A stretch of 64,000 nt of DNA from Lepeophtheirus salmonis. Lineage: Eukaryota; Arthropoda; Copepoda; Siphonostomatoida; Caligidae. Location of the stretch: NCBI RefSeq assembly GCF_016086655.4, contig NC_052141.2, positions 2,170,001-2,234,000 of the forward strand, read 5' to 3'. Positions 12,977-24,588 of this stretch are shown one piece after another. The position numbers were made by a program, and so were the translations under genes. Within the stretch, counting starts at the first letter, position 1. Each line of letters begins with the position of its first letter. The notes under the pieces were generated by a model. It worked only from the letters and a program-made list of their open reading frames with translations. It was not told the DNA's origin and searched no databases.

Positions 12977-13628
12977 TATGAATCGATTATAAATAAGTGT
13001 AAATAACTTTTAAAGAACAACATGCCCTGAACATCTATTCTTAATGTTCTTTCTACACGACTTTAATAGATTTAAAAAATAGAGATAATTTTGAAAAATC
13101 GTCATATATTACCCCAGTTACCCCCTTTTCATACAGTGAGGGAAAACAACAGTTAGCGTGAACTTACGCAACACTAGCGCCCTCAATCAATCAAGTTTTT
13201 ACCAACTTTTAAATGAGAGTGATTTTTTTGAATAAAACAGACCCCGACTAAATATTTCGATGATAGCGGTCCTAGCCGAACTTAGTTTGATTTATTAAAA
13301 ATCATAGCACCCTCAGATCTGTCTCAGATTTTCAGGTGGAAACCTAACTCTAGTAATTATGTATCAGTTCCAATTATAAGGATTAACATTACTCTGAAAT
13401 TCTAAAGACATAAAATGTGACTATTATATTTTTAATGGTTTTATGGTATTTATACATTTATAAAAGACTTAATCGCTGGAGCTTTACTTAGTGATCAAAC
13501 AATGGTTACTGATTACAGTACTACGTTTTTAATACATGTTCTTAATATAATATCAATAGCTAATAAAAAAATAATTTAATCATAGGTATAAATTATATGT
13601 AAAAATTAAACTAGAAATATTTAAAAAA

Positions 13629-14890
13629 ATATATATAGTAAAAGGACAACCATCCCCAAAAACATCCCAATGGTGCCCTGTTTTGAATTTAATCTGTATA
13701 AAATATAGTGTGTGTCTCTTTTATGGGTGCCCACCATCCCTCCGTTGGGCCTAGGATGATACTTTGTATGGGTGCATCTTTTGAGCACTCCTCAGGCTAA
13801 GACTGGATGCTGAACTTTTTTTTTTTTTTTTGAGGGGGAGTCATTATTCAATACACAGAATAAAAAAATGTTGTTTTTGTAGCTCAAGAAGACTAAAGTA
13901 TAGGGGGTTGAGTTATAAATTAAAACAGACTTAAAAAAATGTTATTTTTTGTATCTCAAGAAGACTAAATTGTAGGGGGTTGAGTTATACATTAAAACAG
14001 ACTGCTGTCACAAAAAACACCTCTACTAATATTGAACATTTTCTAAATTTAATCAAAATCAAAACAGTTAGGGGCAATATACGAAATCAGTGAAAAATAC
14101 ACTTCTTTTTTTTCTGCTGCAAAAAAAAAATGGATTTTCAATAGAATATTTGATTTTTAGAAAAAATAAAGTTTGTAGAAATTTGACTGGAAATTTGTTT
14201 GCACATAAATTTGACACGTATAAATTGAGGCGTAATGTATGTATCTGTCATTTTTTTTAAATCTTTATTTTTCATTTTATTTGATGAAACAGCAATTTTA
14301 AATTTTTTTCATTTTATTTGATAAAACGTCAATTTTTAAACAGAAGCGCCTCAAAAACATTGAATTTTGGACATAATAAAAAATTGTATTTGCAATTTCC
14401 AGAACATTTTTTTACGTAATTTATGCAATATTTGCAGAAATGAACCAGTTATCTAGGCTTATTTTTTTAATGAATTTAATCTCCATATTTTTTTTTTTTG
14501 ATTTTGTAAATATGAAAAAAAATTTAGTACGCCTGTTTTCCTCTTAACAATACCATAAATGCTTTTAACTTTGTTTTTGCAAACTTTCTTCTCCAATTTT
14601 GATTTGGCAATTTCTTAACAAATATAAAAGAAGGATTTTTTATTTTGACAATTTTTTTCATGGATATATGTTGGTATGTTTTTCGAAGTTTATAACAGAA
14701 CTTTTTTTTTTAAATTCGTGATAACATATTTTATATTATAAACAGGCAATTTATTATAATACTTGTAAGAATACCTAACGGTCTCCCGCACTGAAGGGGT
14801 CTAAACATTAATAAAAATTGCATTGCCCAATGATAATATTATTTCCCACTCCCTCCTTGGGCCAAGCAACGCCAAGTAACCCTTTGCTAG
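13629..14890 (+). mobile_element. Helitron-like non-autonomous element
   Basis: It starts near TATATATAGTAAAAGGACAA and ends CAACGCCAAGTAACCC then TTTGCTAG with T following, resembling the Helitron 3' signature (CGCCGGGTAACCCGCTAGT type, CTRR end). The 5' part holds the usual conserved stretch (GTGTGTCTCTTTTATGGGTG, GGCCTAGGATGATACTTTG). No Rep/helicase is encoded. A 70-base internal tandem duplication spans 13863-14003. The left border is approximate. Confidence 0.6.
13863..14003 (+). repeat. Tandem duplication of about 70 bases
   Basis: Two copies of a unit with CTCAAGAAGACTAAA, TAGGGGGTTGAGTTATA and ATTAAAACAGACT lie head to tail inside the Helitron-like element. Confidence 0.7.
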
Positions 14891-14894
14891 TATA

Positions 14895-14960
14895 AGTATA
14901 TATTAATAAAGCAAAATATAGCTGTCTATTTGTTTAAATATCTTTAGAGGCAAGGTTAAT
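14895..14960 (+). mobile_element. Possible second Helitron 5' end
   Basis: Directly after the CTAG end of the previous element comes TATATTAATAAAGCAAA, nearly the same as at 63771, then a GTCTATTTGTTTAAATATC stretch. Head-to-tail Helitron insertions are known. No 3' end was found for it. Confidence 0.3.
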
Positions 14961-15257
14961 AGAAATACAAGGTTAGAGCATCATGTAATCCGGCTTTCTA
15001 GAATTTTCAATTTGATGTATCGTACCGACTGCTGGCAAGAGAGGGAGATTTTGACGTCATAGTGAATAGAAAGGGTACCAAATACAAATTCACAAAATCC
15101 CAAAATTAAGAACTGGGACTACACTGTGGGCTAAGAGAAAGAGAGAAGTTTGGTATCCTTGGAGTATGATAATATATATTATTTACATTTTATAATATAT
15201 ATATTATTACTAATTGATTATTATTATTACGATAATAATAATTATTCGCCATTCCGA

Positions 15258-15374
15258 AAAAGTATAATTTATTCGCGTAATGAAACTCCTAGTTGTGCAG
15301 TTGACATTTGTGATTCTCCTAACAACATCATTCATCATTATTTTCCAAAGGATCCCTCAAAGAGGAAAAAATGA
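15258..15374 (+). pseudogene. THAP zinc-finger fragment
   Basis: The frame reads PSCAVDICDSPNN, HHYFPKDPSKRKK, then TGA where THAP domains have Trp. This matches the start of a THAP finger (C-x4-C, FPKDP..R..W). The His/Cys second half is not seen. It may derive from a P element N-terminus or a domesticated THAP gene. Confidence 0.4.
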
Positions 15375-15479
15375 GAAAGGCACACATAAAACTGTTTACT
15401 TTTTTGCTTCCATTCTCGAACCAGTGACTAAAATGAACAAGGAGCTCTTCATCAACGACTGTACAAGAAGATAGGCCTG

Positions 15480-15620
15480 AATTACTGGAAGGTTGATCAT
15501 CAATTCTACTCTGAGTCCAACAAGTACTTATAATTATAACTCTTCGACTTATTCAGAGAGTAAATTTTCGTATTTTATGACGACTTGAAAATGTTCAATA
15601 TGGTTTCTCGTATAAAAAGG
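15480..15620 (+). pseudogene. Copy of the SESNKDL family tail
   Basis: NYWKVDHQFYSESNKYL then stop matches the end of the ORF at 55602-56003 (NYLDANLQFYSESNKDL). Similarity continues briefly downstream. It is a broken dispersed copy. Confidence 0.45.
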
Positions 15621-15624
15621 ATAT

Positions 15625-16405
15625 GTTGTAATACAATAATTTAAGAAAAGAAAATTCGCTCTGAAGTTTGCCAACTACAATAAAACAGACGAGCTAAAAA
15701 TGTAACCGATTTGAATCACTACCCCTTATATTTCCTTAGTCATACACTTTAGTCCAGTGTTTCTTTGCAGATTTATTTGCTTTGAAACAATTTCTCTTAA
15801 CTTTTTTTCACTAAAATACCAAAATCAATTATAATAAGTCTCTCAAAAGCTTGTCATTCTAACTGAATAAAAGATTGGAATCATATTTCTATTAAAATAA
15901 CCAAATATTTTTATAGATATAGAGTAATTAACATAATGGCAGCATCTTTAAAAAAAAGTAATGACATTAACAAAATCAAATAAGTTAAATACAGGAAAAA
16001 ATATTGAATGATGTCTTGAATATTGGATTCTAGATTGAGGTGATCCATCGTTCAACATTGTCCGTTGCTCCACGACAAATTTAAATTCTTTGTTTTAAAA
16101 CAGGGGGTTCCCGCTTACTGCAGTTTTTGGGAATAAGAAATATCCGTATTATATTAAATCTGTGTTTTACAAAGACTTTTTTTAGTACTAAAATTCGTAA
16201 ATAAAATAAATTATTTTTCAATGTCTACTTTTGACTATTTTTTTTTTTTCTTTTTTGATTAGAACAATAAAAACATTATATTCATCATAAATTATTTAAA
16301 TTAATTTATGGCAGACATTTAAAATTTAATCTAAATTGGATATTTACTTGACTTTAAATCCGGTCATTTCAATACTGTAAAATTTAAGAAATCGGAACTT
16401 AACCA
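15625..16405. other. AT-rich spacer
   Basis: No gene or element recognised. Confidence 0.35.
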
Positions 16406-16408
16406 TTA

Positions 16409-17120
16409 CTGGTAGTTGCATAAATACACGGACTAATTTTAAAACGCTTACATCTCGAGGTTCCGTGACGGAAATGAAAAATTCCCCCACAAGTAACTCG
16501 GTAAATCTTTTGGCTTTGTTTTTGTTTTTCTTACTCGCATCAAACAAAGTCGTTTACGATGAATGACGAGGCCAAACGTCATATGGTTGCAACTCTCCTC
16601 CGCGCCGGTAGGTCTATCAAAGAAATAATCAAGGACACTGGACAATCCAGGACTACAGTGTTCTAGGTCCAGGTGGGCTTGTCAAGGAGGGAAAAAGATC
16701 TGAAGGAGGGTGTTTGGACCGGCAGACCTCGGAAAATCAATGTGGATGAGGTGAAGGAGACCTTTCACAAAAAGATTTGGCCACCTCAATCACCTGATTT
16801 GAATCCCCTTGACTACAGTGTGTGGTGGCAAATTGAGAACAAGGCCTGTGCTACCCACCACCCGAATTTGGATTAAAGGCCAGTGTCAATGAGCAATGGG
16901 CAGCCATGGAAGACCATTACATCATCAATGTGTGCAAGGCCTTCCGCGGGCGCTTGGAGGGTGTCATAGAAGCTGATGGCGGTTATATTCAGTAATTATA
17001 TTAAATTTTATACCAGAATAAATTTTCTATTATATAATTCACAAAAAAATACGTCATCAGAAATTTAATAGACATTTAATTATTTACCACAAATAGTCCG
17101 CGTATTTATGCAACTACCGG
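16409..17120 (+). mobile_element. Tc1/mariner element, deletion derivative
   Basis: 712 bases between TA dinucleotides (16407-16408, 17121-17122). Termini read CTGGTAGTTGCATAAATACA and, from the right, CCGGTAGTTGCATAAATACG, continuing into CGGACTA. It holds a transposase pseudogene that lost its middle. Confidence 0.85.
16559..16995 (+). pseudogene. Tc1/mariner transposase with internal deletion
   Basis: ATG at 16559 reads MNDEAKRHMVATLLRAGRSI and KEIIKDTGQSRTTVF, a helix-turn-helix domain, then TAG. The next frame has GLSRREKDLKEGVWTGRPRK, and after a deletion WPPQSPDLNPLDYSVWW with the third catalytic Asp. The two upstream catalytic Asp are missing. The end reads VCKAFRGRLEGVIEADGGYI with TAA at 16993-16995, after a frameshift near 16875. 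Confidence 0.8.
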
Positions 17121-17124
17121 TATG

Positions 17125-17885
17125 TATTTGGCAAACTTTTATATTGCAAGTTTGTATATTAAGTAATAAAAAAAGTGAAGGTATCAAATTAAATACTTAA
17201 AACAACCCCCCTCCTTATGTCCAATGATACAATTTTGTTGTGTAAATTAAATTCGGATTTTGTAAGTTCAAGGCATATTTTGGCCTTGTTATATGTGTAA
17301 AAAGTCATTTAAATGTTACAAGAACCTTTTTCTGTCGTTATTTTTGGAATACAGTGTATTGGTGGTCAGTTTATGGGAGTCGAAGATTGTCTCCTGAGAT
17401 CCCCAGGATAAAGCAGGGAATACTATATTAAATGGAGCATGGAATCCGCTCCTATTTTTTTCCTTCCCTTTTCTTGACATACTGAAGGAAGAAAATTGAG
17501 GAAAATGGGAATGAAACATAAGAAAAATCTCACCATTACTTTATTTTGGTTCTTCGTTCATTTAAATAAAATACATACAATAAAACTTACATAAATTTTT
17601 AAAATAATTTATTTAATATCAATAATTAAATTATTGGTAAGAATGAATTTTTTCAATCTTTTTTCAAGTACTACATATTTTAGATAAATTATTTCTTTTT
17701 CTTTTTAAATGAATTTTACTATTGGGATCAGAGCCAAAGTTTTTGGAAAACATACTCAGAAAATGATGCATTTATTAATAAAATTTGACCTCAAAGAATG
17801 GCCTCGGTCACATGAATCACAGAACCAAGTCAAGTTAGATGAAAGAAATAGTTCTTTATGCGCCTTCATCAAAAATGTTCTCGGA
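17125..17885. other. AT-rich spacer
   Basis: No gene or element recognised; the ORF at 17316-17519 has no family resemblance. Confidence 0.35.
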
Positions 17886-17889
17886 TGAG

Positions 17890-19231
17890 ACATACCAATT
17901 AAAGAACTAAATATTTTAAAAGCTGTAATCGAGTAATTACTAAATATGTGCACATAATATTACTTGGCTTTTTAAGGCCATCTCTATCAATTTTAATTAA
18001 AAAGTTATCTTCTGCATCGGAATCGGATTTTTCAGACTCGATGTTTCCCGGCGAAGATAAAAATTTATGTAAAGAAGTCGAACAAGTATTGACACAATCC
18101 CAGAACCTTTTTAATATCTTCAAGAGTTTTGCAGTTTCTCTTAAGGGCTGATATTCTTGTTTCCGTTATTTTAGGGCATTCATTATTGATTCGTGGTAAT
18201 ATCTGACACACAAACATTTTGTTGACATGATGAAAGTCTTTTGAAAATCGTCGTCATAGGATGGACATGATAATACTCTATTATTAATAAAATTAATGTA
18301 AAAGTTTTTGAAAATGTGAACAGCAAAAATATTTTATGTTCAGCTGCCGAGTATGGATTCTAGATGATGGAAGATGAAGTGTATTTCCCAAGCTCCTTAC
18401 GGTAAAATTGTCTGTTTGCTGAATGAATCTCCACAATGACAGCAACTATTTCAAATTCAATTTTTTTAACAAGTTTTAAAACTTCCATGAAATAGTCCTT
18501 AATAATTGTGGAGCTGATTTTGGTGATAGGTATCATGGCGACCATATCACTATATCGACCAGGAACACTCTTGATCATGAATCACAATAATGTTATTGAA
18601 AATTATTCGCTCTTTTGACAACCATAAATTTTCCCACCAACGAATTCTACCCTCTGAGTAGAACAATGATAATAAACACGATCTCATCGGTAATTCGACC
18701 ATCAATATTGAAGGCACTAGAAAGTTTCTTTAAATATTTGATAGAAGGCAAAATTATCACTCCTGACTCACAGAGTTGATTGTAGAGCGGAGGGCTTGTG
18801 TTTTGCCACAAAGAAGCTATTGCCAGAAGTCGTGACGAATATCTTTGTCCTTTTAGTGGACTTAAGTGTAGCTGGAGTTGTTCAATAATTAAGCTTATGT
18901 GGTCGTTATACTCCAATCCTTCCTCTTCAGTGATAGACTCCAATAGTTCCTTTGCCATTAATATGTTTGACTGGTGAGATATGCCTGATTTGTTCTTCAG
19001 GAAGCCAAGGACATCAGAGAATCTTCGTATAGTTTCTGAACCACAAATATGACGTATTTCACTCCGAAAAACAGGGTTGCCGTGGAAAAACATGTTAAAA
19101 GAGAAATCACTTCGAATTTGAAGACCGTAGAGGAGTTCAGGTATCCCGCCGACAGAAGAAAACGCAAAAAAATATGGTACAATCCTTGTTGAACGTCTTG
19201 TGAATATTCTGAGGCAAGCATTACTTATCAA
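17890..19231 (-). pseudogene. Second P-element-type transposase remnant
   Basis: Minus strand. The longest frame (18647-19231) reads RLLAIASLWQNTSPPLYNQL and ILPSIKYLKKLSSAFNID. After a frameshift come TQRVEFVGGKIYGCQKSE, FMIKSVPGRYSDMVAMIPIT and IVAVIVEIHSANRQFYRKEL (RNase H-like core; the usual VDNHSANR has become VEIHSANR). Further down, RDGLKKPSNI may be the C-terminal region near 17960. It is the same family as the copy at 6930-8035 but better preserved at the N-terminal side. Confidence 0.6.
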
Positions 19232-19639
19232 GATCTCTTTTTTGATGGATCTGAAATCGTGGAATATATTAAAAAAGCATCACTGGACAAATTCACCGAA
19301 CTTTGGCACTAAATAGATCGTAAAGGATAAGATTGAAAACCACTTGAAAAGAGAAAAAATTGAACTTAATCCCTCCTTTGCCTTTATTCTTACATTGATG
19401 GACTCATGTACACGTGACATCGTACAACCTCGTGTTCATTATAAAAATATAATATTTCTCACAGTACTTAAATATACACTGATATTTTTCAGCACAAGGG
19501 ATATATGGGCTTGAGTTGATTTTAAGTATTCAGATATTAGTTTTCGCGTGAAATTTATATGGGATACTTTTGTGCTCACATTTGAAAATGTAGAAGGCTT
19601 ATGCATTTGAAGAGAAAATATTAAACACATTGATATTTA

Positions 19640-22060
19640 CGATATAGCAATGAAATATGGTTTTAATAAGCATGAAATTACGGGAGCTAATCCTAGATTT
19701 AGTCTGGGTCAGGCTTGTTTTCATACTAGATTCCCTATAGACGTTAGGGTTCGAATTGATGACTTAAACTAATACATGTGATGAAAATAAAAAATATGAA
19801 TGGTTCAATCGAGGATGTCACTTTTACAATAAAAGCAATTGATAATGTTAATATTAATAAAAATAAGAAATTGGTTGTCACGCTTATCAATACTTTCCAA
19901 AGAGTAAACGAGGCAAATGTGGTTGAATGGATGAAGCAATTTTGGGAAATTACATCGTGGAAATTGTAGCTGATCTTTCGTCTATACTTCAAATTTTACC
20001 AGTACAAGGAAATTTAATTAAGCTGAAGTTTTCTGGAGAAACTTCAATGTCAAAGATGCTTTAATTTTGTACTTATGAAGCAGTATTGCTTGGAAAACAA
20101 CTTACAACTTTTGAATATGAAAGGACTCTCAAAAAAGCCATGCAAGAACGTCTTCCATCAGAAGTACAAATTGTAGAGAATAAGGAGGGGGCAATTGGTA
20201 GAAGACAAAAAAAATGAAGATAAGACTTCCAGAATTGATAAAGATCTTCTATCCGAAAAACAAATTGAGGAGATTAGTGAGACCCAAACTGCAGAAGAAA
20301 AAGATGAAGAGAAGTCGTCCGGAGTGATCCAGCAAATGATGATGTAAACAACAAGTAAATACCGATTATTCAGATAAGGGAAACGAATGTTCTCTTTCAG
20401 AAAGTGATAAGACGAATGATGGAGAAAGTAGAAGGCCAAAAAAAAAACCAATCCAAGCCTCATTTGGACGTCCATACAATACTTGAAAGTGTTATTCGTG
20501 CTTCCACTATGGGAAAAAGAAGTAACCCGGATACAGATATTTCTCCTGTAAGAAAGAAGAGAAGTCAAAAAGCTCTGAGTCTGGTACTTCTTGATGGTTG
20601 GTGAACCCCTCCTGTTATCCTTTTATTTTTTTCTACATAAAATGAAACTTTCCAACTACACAAATTGTGGGCTCCTTTCCTAAAAAAATTCCAAGGACCA
20701 AAAATTGAATATGGGCATCAATAGAATAATTTCTTTAAATACAAGAGGGGGTAAAGATAGAAGAACTAGACATGTAATAATTGATCACTTGATGTCATTG
20801 GATGCTGACATCGTTTGTCTTCAGGATATTTAATCAAAGATCTCTTCTTCTTGATATAATAACTGCCCCATTTCCTTACCTAAAAGATTTCATTGTTTCT
20901 TTAGTAGAAATGGACCTAATAGAGAAGTCTTGACTCTTATTTCAAAGAAAATCATAAATGTTTCCTGTTTTAAAGAGTTTTCTTACAAAAGCAATTGGCA
21001 TAAAATTCGAATTTCTTTAAATGGGATGAGTTTCAGTCTTATAAATGCCTATGGGCCGAATGAAAGGTCTACTTCCTTTTTCCAAGCAATTTTTAATAAC
21101 CAAATAAAGGATTCAACTCCGTTCCTGATAATTGGAGATTTAAATATTGATCTCCATAAATTTAATTAACAGTATCTAAAACTTACTGCTCAACAAAATA
21201 TAATTCTGAAGTTCAATCTCGTTGACTTGACAAAAAAATTAAGTCCGGAAGAAAGTATTGAGTATGGAGGAGAGGGAACCAGTCTTCCAGAATGGACTTG
21301 GTTTTGATTTCTCCTACCTTGACTAATATGGTAGAAAAAGCATTTTACAAAGCTGAACCTTCCTCTGATCATAAATTGATTTGCTTGGAATTACACAAAC
21401 CTATTAAAAATTTTCAATTAAGGATACGAAAATGCTGGATAGGAGACGAAGAATACAAAACGAAATAAAAAAAAGAATTGCTGGAAGGTTTTAATGACTC
21501 TTTTTCATCAAATCAAGCGACATAAAGGCACATAAAAATAATTTATTCAACGACTTCACGGTTTCTTTTGGAAAAAGGAAGGAAACAATGTCATACGCCC
21601 GTCAAGTGGATAATGTTCTCAATAATGGATCAATTTTTGCACGGACGTATTTTGCCGATTCTCTGATTTTTGTAGAACTGCAAAAATTGCTGAGGCCGAA
21701 ATGAAAGAAAAAGTTGAGATAGAAGTATCTGCGTGCAGGAAGCTTAATAAATCTTTTAGAAATACAGATTTTCTGCCCCGGTGTTAAATCATGAAAGAAA
21801 AGTTATAATGAAACTGGTAGATATGTTAGACTACTTTCATTTTCATTTCCAAAGTATTGTTTGCACAAAAAGAGGCCACTTTCCGAAAAATGAGGTAATT
21901 TCCACTGTTCAAGGGAATTATATCTTCTCCAAAAACATTAACTTCAAAGGTAAGTATTATAAGGATGGCAAAGCCTATGGTCCAGATAGAGTCTATGTCT
22001 CTCTCACAATGAAAATTCCTAAATCAAGATGTGAGTCATGGAATTTTGCAGGATAAGAAA
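19640..22060 (+). pseudogene. LINE remnant: ORF1 and endonuclease
   Basis: An ORF1-like frame (KYGFNKHEITGANPRFSLGQ; NEANVVEWMKQFWEITSW; MQERLPSEVQIVENKEG) precedes an APE-type endonuclease starting near 20712: INRIISLNTRGGKDRR, DADIVCLQD, FSLINAYGPNERS, FLIIGDLNID, SRMDLVLISPTLTN and EPSSDHKLICLEL. The GDLN and SDH motifs are endonuclease hallmarks. Stops and frameshifts are many, and no reverse transcriptase YxDD motif was found, so the middle of ORF2 is missing. Confidence 0.68.
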
Positions 22061-22179
22061 TCTTGTACCTTCCATCAACTTCACGGAATCATAGAAGTAT
22101 TTTAAAAAGAGTGTTTAGAAATTTTTACACATATTTATCATGATTGTTAATTTGCATGTTTACTGTTGTTTTTGTAAAG

Positions 22180-22345
22180 ATTGATTTTTGGAATATGGGT
22201 TGAAATTCTACCCCGGAGCATTAAGTATACACTAGGTATAATGTTTATTTATGTACTTTTTACGCAATTGCTCCGGTTTATTCATATACATATGTATGTT
22301 CTATATAATAGATAAACCAAATAAAGAATGTTGGAAAAAAAAATC
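22180..22345 (+). repeat. Probable LINE 3' UTR and poly-A tail
   Basis: A non-coding stretch ends with AATAAAG, a short spacer and a run of nine A, as expected for a retroposed tail in the same orientation as the LINE upstream. Confidence 0.4.
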
Positions 22346-22349
22346 TTGT

Positions 22350-23245
22350 TAAACTTAATATATAGTTTTTAAAAATTTATTATTATAATATAAAAAATCG
22401 ATATGGGGTGAATACCTATACCACGGTATACAGGAGTCAAAATAATTTTAAACACTGTATTATGCCAAATCTGCGTTGTTTGAATTTGCATTATTGAACT
22501 GCACCCCTGTATATGAAAGAGTGTATCGTATTTGACATACTTCTAACATAGGTATTTGATTTGGAAATGGAATAGTTTGAAAGTTGATATTTGAAAAACA
22601 TTTATGTCAAATGATATGATAAATTTGGGAGCTGTACATGAGTCCATATTTTTAAAACTTACAACTCAACTTGATTTCACAATTAAGGACCTATAACTTG
22701 ACTTGGATTTGAATACTAAAACAGAAAATACTCTTCCTATACATTATCTATATACGTTTAAAATATATCTTCCAAAGGAAAAACGTATCACATTTCAATT
22801 TTAACCTGGAACAAAAAATACTCTTTGATTTTTTAATATAAAAAAGACTTAATTTGAGTCAGGTTTATGAACTTAAAAAGAACTTGAATTGAATTAGAGA
22901 ACTTGACGTGGACTTCCTGTATATATGCTTACCCCTACCTCTTCGAAATACTGCTTTTAAATTCGAATTAATGTATTCACAATTCCTTGAAATTTTGGTA
23001 AGACTTACAAATTGTTGAACAACTTTTTATATGTTTAAAATTTTTAACAGAGTTGTTACTGGGCAATGTATTTACATCTATGGAGAACAAAATGTGACCA
23101 GGTGGGAAAGTGTGATAAATAATATGCCTAATAATGCGAAAGGTGTCAAATACAAACATCAAAGGAATGTATTTTTGTAACATTGCTCTTCATATACGGT
23201 AAAGATAAAAACATGTGTTGGTTCAAAAATATAGGTCAACACGTT
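22350..23245. other. AT-rich spacer
   Basis: No gene or element recognised. Confidence 0.35.
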
Positions 23246-23252
23246 ACATAAG

Positions 23253-23260
23253 TATAAATA
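23253..23260 (+). promoter_or_regulatory. TATA box before the orphan signal-peptide exon
   Basis: TATAAATA sits about 55 bases before the ATG at 23313. In AT-rich DNA this is weak alone; its placement before a signal-peptide exon gives it some weight. Confidence 0.3.
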
Positions 23261-23312
23261 TACATTGAGTATTTATTCTTTCCATGGGCATTTATCAATT
23301 ATACAGAGAACA

Positions 23313-23376
23313 ATGAACACAATATTAATCCTCATATTATCATCCTTGTTTCATCTCTCAGCTTCTCAATGAACAG
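23313..23376 (+). pseudogene. Orphan signal-peptide exon
   Basis: ATG at 23313 opens MNTILILILSSLFHLSASQ, a good secretory signal, then TGA, then ACAG and a GTAATT donor. A TATA box (TATAAATA, 23253-23260) lies about 55 bases upstream. It looks like the first exon of a secreted-protein gene whose next codon has become a stop. No downstream exon was recognised. Confidence 0.35.
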
Positions 23377-23589
23377 GTAATTTTTGATAAATGTACTAGG
23401 GAAATTATCAGAAGGAAAATTGTCCCAGGCGGAATATTGTCTTCAAAAAGCCTATTTTTTAATTAGCTTTGTACATACGAAGTTACTTATAAGCAGTAGT
23501 GCCCTTTTTAGGAAGTTTTGAGCCAGCCTAAAAGTTTCTGATTTTTCAAAATAATATCTTATAAATATTTATTAGTCTATCTTAAATCC

Positions 23590-23815
23590 AAAACAGTCAA
23601 ACAGATCCCTTCTTTCTTTCTACATCTCTCTCCTTCTTTCTACAACCCTCTCTTTATATATTTTCTTCTGCCTTCATTCCTTGCTTACACTCCCCTCCAT
23701 TCATTCTTGCAACCCGGGCACTCATATAAATAATTGTACAATCGTGCTGATAATTTTTGTGGGACATCCCCTCCCCCCTAAAATAAATAAATATATATAG
23801 ATATATATATATATG
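23590..23815. repeat. Pyrimidine-rich and TA-rich simple repeats
   Basis: CTTTCTTTCTACATCTCTCT-type tracts at 23600-23700 are followed by AAATAAATAAATATATATAG and a (TA)n run at 23787-23815. Such tracts are unstable and not family-specific. Confidence 0.6.
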
Positions 23816-24421
23816 AAAATTATCATCTCCCCTTCCTACAATTAAACCTATGAAACTCTTAAAATTACATGAAATCCACGAAGTTTTTTACTTAGTCTAT
23901 TAAAAGTGTATTTGCTTTATTTACTATGACCATTAAAAGGCTTAATTTACAATACAGAGATGGAAACATCGCTCGGAGAGGTATGTAGATTTACTAGGAA
24001 ACTATGTTGAAAAATAAAAATTAAATATATTAAAAAATGGCATGCATCTTTGTTAGATTGGAACCTTTTCAGTCCACCCTTGTATAGGCATTGATCTATA
24101 GCAAAGGTTTGAAGTGGGCAAAAATCCTCATTGTTAATATTTCTTTAGTTTTTTTTTTAAAGTAAACAAAGGATCATTTTTTATAAATCTACAATTAGTT
24201 TATTATAGGGGTAACGTTTTATCTCGGCTTACTAATAGGTTCGAATACGGATGTTATTTTGCGAAGCTCTAAGTTAAAACATAAAATAATCAGATAACAA
24301 GATATTAGTATTAAATTCAATGAATAATCGTATATTTAAACATAATCAGTGTTTAAAAGGTTAAAAAAATCATATAAATTGTAAATAAAACGTACACAGA
24401 ACGTCAACACAGTTTTTTTTC

Positions 24422-24588
24422 CTAACAAATGGAACGACAAATTTCATATTCTAGATATTCCATATACTCGTTAACTTTCGTTGCACACCAAGGAAGTCCT
24501 TCATTATCCGTTCCTGTACATTCATTGTACGTTTGTTCTTTGTGTAGGAATGGAAACACACATTTCTTTCCATAAATAGATGCACATT
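24422..24588 (-). CDS. Copy 1 last exon, FN2 module 4 and stop
   Basis: This 167-base exon encodes QCASIYGKKCVFPF, YNECTGTDNEGLPWCAT and ICRSIC followed by TAG. It is a complete FN2 module at the C-terminus. The acceptor is at 24589-24590 in phase 1. Confidence 0.78.

Noticed and set aside
15280..15474. 64-codon ORF starting with a signal-like MKLLVVQLTFVILLTT
   Set aside because: The same DNA in another frame gives a THAP finger start, so the hydrophobic run is probably a chance frame.
18997..19221. Minus-strand 74-codon ORF
   Set aside because: Alternative frame over the P-element remnant.
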